64,000 bases of DNA from Paracidovorax wautersii (GTDB taxonomy: Bacteria; Pseudomonadota; Gammaproteobacteria; Burkholderiales; Burkholderiaceae_C). The stretch is from the NCBI GenBank assembly GCA_009912175.1, contig WNDQ01000009.1, positions 1 to 64,000 on the forward strand, given 5' to 3'. Shown here in pieces: positions 58,072 through 64,000 of the stretch. Positions within the stretch are counted from its first letter, which is position 1; each line of letters starts with the position of its first letter. Position numbers and translations under genes: made by a program. The notes below the pieces were generated by a model that was not told the DNA's origin, did not search any database, and saw only the letters and a program-made list of their open reading frames with translations.

Positions 58072-59391
58072 TCAGGCCGACAGGCTGGCCGCCCATTCGG
58101 CGGCGGCATCGATCCGGCGCAGGGTTTGCGCGCCCTGCCCGTCGCGCAGCGACTTGACGGTCACCTCGCCGTTGGCCAACTCGCTCTCGCCAAAGACCAG
58201 CGCGTAGCGCGCGCCGCTGGCGTCGGCCTTCTTGAACTGCGACTTCATGCTGCCCGGGCCATCGGCGCCACCGGCATGCTGCACCACGCGCACCCCCTGG
58301 CCGCGCAAGGCTTCCAGCGTGGCGATCACCGGGGCCAGCGGCGTGCCCGGGGGCACCACCGCATAGGCGTCGGGGGCGGCCGAGGGCATGGGCAGGTTCA
58401 GTTCGTGGGCCAGCAGCAGCAGGCGCTCGATGCCCAGGCCGAAACCCACGGCAGGCGCCGGCTTGCCGCCGAGCTGCGCGATCAACCCGTCGTAGCGCCC
58501 GCCGCCGCACACCGTGCCCTGCGAGCCGAGCTGGTCGGTCACCCACTCGAACACCGTGAGGTTGTAGTAGTCCATGCCGCGCACCAGGCGCGGGTTGACG
58601 CGGTAGGCCAGGCCAACCGCGTCAAGCGTGGCGCGCACCGCGTCGAAGTGCGCCAGCGACGCCTCGCCCAGGAAGTCCATGAGCTTGGGCGCGGCCTCGA
58701 TCAGGGCCTGCATCGCCGGGTTCTTGCTGTCGAGAATGCGCAGCGGGTTGCTGTGCAGGCGGCGCCGGGCCTCCTCGTCGAGCACGTCCAGGTTCTGCTC
58801 GAAGTAGGCGATCAGCGCGGCACGGTGCGCGCGGCGCTCGTCGGGCTGGCCCAGGCTGTTGATTTCCAGCCGCACGTGCTCGCCCTCGACCAGGCCCAGC
58901 TCGCGCCACAGCGCGCGCGCCACCAGGATCATCTCGGCGTCGACGTCAGGCCCGGCAAAGCCCAGCGCCTCGACGTCGAGCTGGTGGAACTGGCGGTAGC
59001 GGCCCTTTTGCGGGCGCTCGTGGCGGAACATCGGGCCCTGCGTCCACACCCGCAGCGGGCCGTTGTAGAGGGCGTTGTGCTCGATCATGGCGCGCACGAT
59101 GCCGGCCGTGGCCTCGGGCCGCAGCGTGAGGCGGTCGCCGTTCATCGAGTCGGTGAAGGAATACATCTCCTTTTCGACGATGTCGGTCACCTCGCCCAGG
59201 CCGCGCACGAACAGCGCCGTCGGTTCGACGATGGGCGTGAGCAGGTACTGGTAGCCATAGCGGCCCAGTACCGTGCGCACGGCGGCTTCGAACCACTGCC
59301 AGCGCGCGGAATCGGGAAGCTTTTCCGTGCGCGGCACCGCGGCCGGCAGGATGTCGTTCATGCCTTTGACGGCACTGAGTTTTTCAGCCAT
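58072..59391 (-). CDS. hisS: Histidyl-tRNA synthetase
   Basis: Class II synthetase, 439 residues from the ATG at 59391 (AGAAGA upstream). The motif 2 region is [26 protein letters not shown]. The histidine-specific loops are [15 protein letters not shown] and [18 protein letters not shown], motif 3 is [13 protein letters not shown], and a C-terminal anticodon-binding domain follows ([33 protein letters not shown]). It follows ispG by 87 bp. Confidence 0.97.
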   Translation of the reverse strand: MAEKLSAVKGMNDILPAAVPRTEKLPDSARWQWFEAAVRTVLGRYGYQYLLTPIVEPTALFVRGLGEVTDIVEKEMYSFTDSMNGDRLTLRPEATAGIVRAMIEHNALYNGPLRVWTQGPMFRHERPQKGRYRQFHQLDVEALGFAGPDVDAEMILVARALWRELGLVEGEHVRLEINSLGQPDERRAHRAALIAYFEQNLDVLDEEARRRLHSNPLRILDSKNPAMQALIEAAPKLMDFLGEASLAHFDAVRATLDAVGLAYRVNPRLVRGMDYYNLTVFEWVTDQLGSQGTVCGGGRYDGLIAQLGGKPAPAVGFGLGIERLLLLAHELNLPMPSAAPDAYAVVPPGTPLAPVIATLEALRGQGVRVVQHAGGADGPGSMKSQFKKADASGARYALVFGESELANGEVTVKSLRDGQGAQTLRRIDAAAEWAASLSA

Positions 59392-59478
59392 GTCGTTCTT
59401 CTGTTCTGCGAAATCGAAAAGCCGCAATGCGCCGGGAGCCGCCCGGCCGCGCTGCGGCAGGAAACAAGCGGGATGCGG

Positions 59479-60768
<1,290 letters not shown>

Positions 60769-60776
60769 GGCGGGTC

Positions 60777-61793
60777 TCACTTCACCTGAAAGCGTGCCAC
60801 GTTGCCACGCTTGTAGCTGTCGAGCCCGAAGGCCTGGCCGCGCACTTCGACCGCCACGTTCTGAACATGGCCGACGGTCACCGACAGCGGCTCGGCCCCG
60901 CTGACACCGACCTTCTCGCCGGCCTGCAGCGTGCGGCGCAGCAGCGGCAGGCGGTTGGCATCAAGCACCTCGACCCACGATTCGCCCTGGGCGGAGAACA
61001 CCACCGTGCCCGTCGTGGGCGTGGCCAGAACCCCTTGGGTGGGAAGATTGGCGCCCCCGGCGGGTGCGCCACCGGCCTGCAGCGCTGGCTGCGCCGCCGC
61101 CACCGAGGTCGCGGCCGGCGTGGGCAGAGGTGCTGGCGCGGGCGCCGGTGTGGAGGCGGGTGCGGCCGGCGTGAGCGACGTCAACGCCAGCGTCGAATCG
61201 GACGAGCCCGCGGCCGCATTGGCCGCCGAGACGGCCGCCGCATCGCTGGTCGCGACCTCGGCCGGCGCATCCGCCGCGGCGGGCTGCGCGTCGGCGGCAT
61301 TCAGGCCCGCCGCATCGCGGATCTGGGGCAGAAACACGATCGCGACGGCGCCCACGAGCAGGACCACGGCCAGCACCGCCAGCACACGTGCGAACTTGGA
61401 GCGGCCGCCATAGCCGTAGCTGGCCGAATGCGACGGCAGCACCGGGTGGCGCGCCACCGAGGCCACCACGCGGTCCTGCCGCAGGGCGGACGCCTCGGTC
61501 TTGGGCAGCAGGGCCAGGACCTGCTCGGCGTCGAGCTTGAGACTGCGCGACATGGCCGACGCCAGGCCACGCACGAAAGCCATGCCCGGCAGCCGGTCGT
61601 AGTCGTCGGCCTCCAGCGCTTCCAGGCGTTGCGGCGGCACCTTGAGCACCGCGGCCAGCGACGCCAGATGCAGGCCGGCACGTTCGCGCGCCTGGCGCAG
61701 CGTCTGCCCGGCGGTCAGGGCACCGCCGCCCTGCCCCTGGGCTGGGGCCGTCACGGTTTCTTGGGAAGGAACTCGCTCACCAGTCATAGTCAT
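60777..61793 (-). CDS. rodZ: RodZ-like cytoskeletal helix-turn-helix membrane protein
   Basis: Links MreB filaments to the membrane and helps set cell shape. The 338-residue protein has a Cro-like HTH ([44 protein letters not shown], about 27-75). One membrane helix follows (about 136-156), then a low-complexity Ala/Pro periplasmic linker and a C-terminal DUF4115 domain ([29 protein letters not shown]). Its ATG overlaps the pilF stop (ATGA at 61790-61793). Confidence 0.93.
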   Translation of the reverse strand: MTMTGERVPSQETVTAPAQGQGGGALTAGQTLRQARERAGLHLASLAAVLKVPPQRLEALEADDYDRLPGMAFVRGLASAMSRSLKLDAEQVLALLPKTEASALRQDRVVASVARHPVLPSHSASYGYGGRSKFARVLAVLAVVLLVGAVAIVFLPQIRDAAGLNAADAQPAAADAPAEVATSDAAAVSAANAAAGSSDSTLALTSLTPAAPASTPAPAPAPLPTPAATSVAAAQPALQAGGAPAGGANLPTQGVLATPTTGTVVFSAQGESWVEVLDANRLPLLRRTLQAGEKVGVSGAEPLSVTVGHVQNVAVEVRGQAFGLDSYKRGNVARFQVK

Positions 61794-62620
61794 TTTTCAA
61801 TTCCGCCGCGCGCCTGCGCGGCCAGTTCCAGGGAATCCGGGTAGCGGCGGCGCAATTGCTCGGCCAACTGCCATGCGGTGTCCGGATGGCCCAGCGCCCG
61901 CTCGACCTCCACACCCAACGCCAGGCTGCCGGCGCTGGCCTGGTCGCTGTTGTTCAAGCGTCGCAGGTAGGCCCGCGCCTGCTCGCTGCGGCCATCGGCG
62001 TGCAGCAAGCTCGCCAGTTCATAGTTCGCAGCCGCGTGGCTGCGATCCCGCTCCAGCACCTGCCGCCACGCCGCCTCGGCCTGCGCCAGATCGCCCGCAC
62101 GCGCATGGCACCAGGCGCTGACCGCTCCGGTCTTTTCCTGCTCAGTATAGGCAGGATCGGCGACGGCCAAGGCGAACTGGCGCTGCGCATCGGCATACTG
62201 GCCGGCCTCGCACTGCACATAGCCCAGGTTGTGCAGCAACTCGCCACGACCGGGCCGCAGCGCCAGCGCGCGGCGCAGGCTGCGCTGGGCCTCGTCGGGC
62301 TGGCCCTGGCGCTGGCGAATCAAGCCCAGCAGGCTGTACGCATCGGCATCGCGTGGGTCGTGCGCCAGGCTTTGCTGCACCTCTTCGAGCGCAATGTCCA
62401 GGCGTCCCTGCTCGTAGTACGCAGTGGCCAGACGCAGCCGCGCCTGGGCCCGGCGGTGGGCATCGCTGGTCATGAAGAGGCTGGGGGCGGCGGTCGCGTC
62501 TTCGGTGCTGCGACGGGCCTCGGCCGCGGGCGCTGTCGCGCAGCCCGCCATCAGGCTTGCCGCGGCCAGCAAACCGGCCACGGCGATTCGCCATCCATGC
62601 TGCGGCAGGTGAAACAACAT
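61790..62620 (-). CDS. pilF: Type IV pilus pilotin PilF/PilW
   Basis: Outer-membrane lipoprotein needed to assemble the PilQ secretin. A signal peptide with lipobox LMAGC (Cys about residue 27) is followed by several TPR units (ARLRLATAYYEQGRLDIALEEVQQSLAHDP, AYSLLGLIRQRQGQPDEAQRSLRRALAL, LHNLGYVQCEAGQYADAQRQFALAV). Length is 276 residues. The position between rlmN and rodZ is the standard one. It is translationally coupled to rodZ through the 4-bp overlap. Confidence 0.94.
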   Translation of the reverse strand: MLFHLPQHGWRIAVAGLLAAASLMAGCATAPAAEARRSTEDATAAPSLFMTSDAHRRAQARLRLATAYYEQGRLDIALEEVQQSLAHDPRDADAYSLLGLIRQRQGQPDEAQRSLRRALALRPGRGELLHNLGYVQCEAGQYADAQRQFALAVADPAYTEQEKTGAVSAWCHARAGDLAQAEAAWRQVLERDRSHAAANYELASLLHADGRSEQARAYLRRLNNSDQASAGSLALGVEVERALGHPDTAWQLAEQLRRRYPDSLELAAQARGGIEK

Positions 62621-62633
62621 GCGGGGCGCGCCC

Positions 62634-63782
62634 TCACGCTCCCGCGGAAGCAGGGGTGCGCGGCACCGGCTTGAGCTCGATCACGCGCTTTTGCGCCATG
62701 CGCTCGGCCGCGTTGGTGCGGTCGCGCACGTCGCCGGCCAACTGGCCGCAGGCCGCGTCGATGTCGTCGCCCCGCGTCTTGCGCACGGTCGTGATGATGC
62801 CTGCCCCGTTGAGGATGGCCGCGAAGTTCTGGACCACCGCGTTGGGCGAGCGATGCAGGCCGGACGCCGGAAAGGGGTTGAACGGAATCAGATTGAACTT
62901 GCAGGGCACGCCCGTGCCCCGGTGGTGGCGCACCCACTCCACCAGTTGGCGGGCATGTTCGGGCTGGTCGTTGACGCCATCGAGCATGCAGTACTCGAAG
63001 GTGATGAAATCGCGCGGCGCGTGGTCGAGGTAACGCACACAGGCGTCGAGCAGCTCGGCGATCGGGTATTTGCGGTTGAGCGGCACGAGGTGGTCGCGCA
63101 ACTCGTCGGTGGGCGCGTGCAGCGACACGGCCATGGCCACCGGACAGTCCTGGGCCAGGCGGTCCATCATGGGCACGACGCCCGAGGTGGAGACCGTCAC
63201 GCGGCGGCGCGAGAGCCCGTAGCCGTGGTCGTCGAGCATGGTGCGCAGCGCGGGCACCAGCGCGCCGTAGTTCTGCAGCGGCTCGCCCATGCCCATCATC
63301 ACCACGTTGGAGATGACACGGTCCGTGGTGCCCAGGCGCTGGCGCAGGAAATGCTCGGCATACCAGAGCTGGGCGATGATCTCGCTGGTCTTGAGGTTGC
63401 GCGCGAAGCCCTGGTGCCCAGTCGAGCAGAAGCGGCATCCGACGGCGCAGCCGGCCTGGGACGACACGCACAGCGTGCCGCGGTCGTCCTCGGGGATGAA
63501 TACGGTTTCGACCGCGTTGCCGCCGCCCACGTCGAACAGCCACTTGATGGTGCCGTCGGCGGAGACGTGTTCGGTCAACACGGCCAGGGCCTGCACGCGC
63601 GCGCAGCCCTTGAGTTTTTCGCGCAGCGACTTGGCCAGATCACTCATCTGGTCGAAGTCGGCCGCGCCGCGCTGGTGGATCCACCGGAACAGCTGGGTCG
63701 CGCGAAACCGCTTTTCACCCAGCCGCTCGCAGAACGCGGCCAGACCGTCGAGATCGAAGTCAAGCAAGTTGGCCGTGGTCAT
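62634..63782 (-). CDS. rlmN: Dual-specificity RNA methyltransferase RlmN
   Basis: Radical-SAM enzyme that methylates C2 of A2503 in 23S rRNA and A37 of some tRNAs. The 382-residue protein has its [4Fe-4S] cluster Cys in [22 protein letters not shown]. The family [17 protein letters not shown] motif is present, and the methyl-carrying Cys is expected in the C-terminal [18 protein letters not shown]. It is upstream of pilF by 13 bp. Confidence 0.97.
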   Translation of the reverse strand: MTTANLLDFDLDGLAAFCERLGEKRFRATQLFRWIHQRGAADFDQMSDLAKSLREKLKGCARVQALAVLTEHVSADGTIKWLFDVGGGNAVETVFIPEDDRGTLCVSSQAGCAVGCRFCSTGHQGFARNLKTSEIIAQLWYAEHFLRQRLGTTDRVISNVVMMGMGEPLQNYGALVPALRTMLDDHGYGLSRRRVTVSTSGVVPMMDRLAQDCPVAMAVSLHAPTDELRDHLVPLNRKYPIAELLDACVRYLDHAPRDFITFEYCMLDGVNDQPEHARQLVEWVRHHRGTGVPCKFNLIPFNPFPASGLHRSPNAVVQNFAAILNGAGIITTVRKTRGDDIDAACGQLAGDVRDRTNAAERMAQKRVIELKPVPRTPASAGA

Positions 63783-63824
63783 GATGGGAATCCAGTCAGC
63801 AAAAACGTCGGTATCGGCCGCGGC

Positions 63825-64000
63825 TTAGCGGCTGTAGACGTTCAGTGCGGGGAAGAAGAAAGCCACTTCGACGGCGGCCGTTTCGGCAGCGTCGGAGCCG
63901 TGCACGGCGTTGGCGTCGATGCTGTCGGCGAAGTCGGCGCGGATGGTGCCGGGTTCAGCCTTCTTGGGGTCGGTGGCGCCCATCAGATCGCGGTTCTTGA
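63825..64000 (-). CDS. ndk: Nucleoside diphosphate kinase, C-terminal part
   Basis: Only the last 58 residues are in the window; the gene continues beyond base 64000. The segment includes [24 protein letters not shown] and [20 protein letters not shown], with the phosphorylated catalytic His in NAVHGSD. The stop is a TAA at 63825-63827. The enzyme equilibrates nucleoside tri- and diphosphates. It is the first gene seen of the housekeeping block and lies 42 bp upstream of rlmN. Confidence 0.95.
   Translation of the reverse strand, partial: KNRDLMGATDPKKAEPGTIRADFADSIDANAVHGSDAAETAAVEVAFFFPALNVYSR

Overview
The window is about 64 kb of GC-rich bacterial chromosome. It carries no plasmid, phage or CRISPR signature. 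Gene content and order point to a betaproteobacterium of the order Burkholderiales, most likely family Comamonadaceae. The evidence is the ilvB-ilvH-ilvC set, the nadE-glnB pair, a phaC-phaA-phaB polyhydroxybutyrate operon, a monomeric isocitrate dehydrogenase, and the long block ndk-rlmN-pilF-rodZ-ispG-hisS-yfgM-bamB-der-hfq-hflX-hflK-hflC-DUF2065-hisZ-purA, an arrangement I know from this group. Genus cannot be fixed from the sequence alone.

Layout. Bases 1-292 hold the right end of an IS3-family insertion sequence. 476-4320 (minus) is the branched-chain amino acid set ilvB, ilvH, ilvC. A 272-bp transposon-like element with perfect 28-bp terminal inverted repeats lies between ilvH and ilvC, and its end coincides with the ilvH stop codon. 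4598-9888 holds a DMT exporter, diacylglycerol kinase, a LOG-type phosphoribohydrolase, PII protein, NAD synthetase and a FemAB-like protein. 10000-15378 is an osmoprotectant (ProU-type) ABC operon, proV-proW-proX plus a second, tandem proX. It is preceded by a near-consensus promoter and an unusually hairpin-rich leader of about 330 nt. 15501-17619 carries valine catabolism genes; the acyl-CoA dehydrogenase is frameshifted. 17791-22920 has an unidentified membrane protein, an anchored trypsin-like protease and a MoxR/DUF58/VWA set.

23127-33813 holds monomeric isocitrate dehydrogenase, dusA, a Fur-family regulator with a His-rich tail, the phaCAB operon with pgeF upstream, a fumarylacetoacetase-family enzyme and a NUDIX hydrolase. 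33863-47097 is a mixed region: AI-2E family permease, small exported proteins, ChaC, pdxH, a PfpI/DJ-1 protein, a TRAP transporter (dctPQM), rlmB, an ABC ATPase divergent from tesA, metC, a broken MFS gene and a divergent LysR regulator. 47191-64000 (all minus) is the conserved housekeeping block covering purine and histidine synthesis, HflKC quality control, Hfq, ribosome GTPases, outer-membrane assembly, isoprenoid synthesis, cell shape, type IV pili and rRNA methylation; it ends in a truncated ndk.

I did not find a defence island or an obviously new multi-gene system. The signals that ordinary annotation would miss are: the inverted-repeat element in the ilv operon; a dispersed hairpin repeat family with four copies in terminator regions; the structured proU leader with paired direct repeats upstream; a short ORF ending next to the ilvB start; two pairs of divergent genes whose start codons share one CATG; and two genes that look recently broken.
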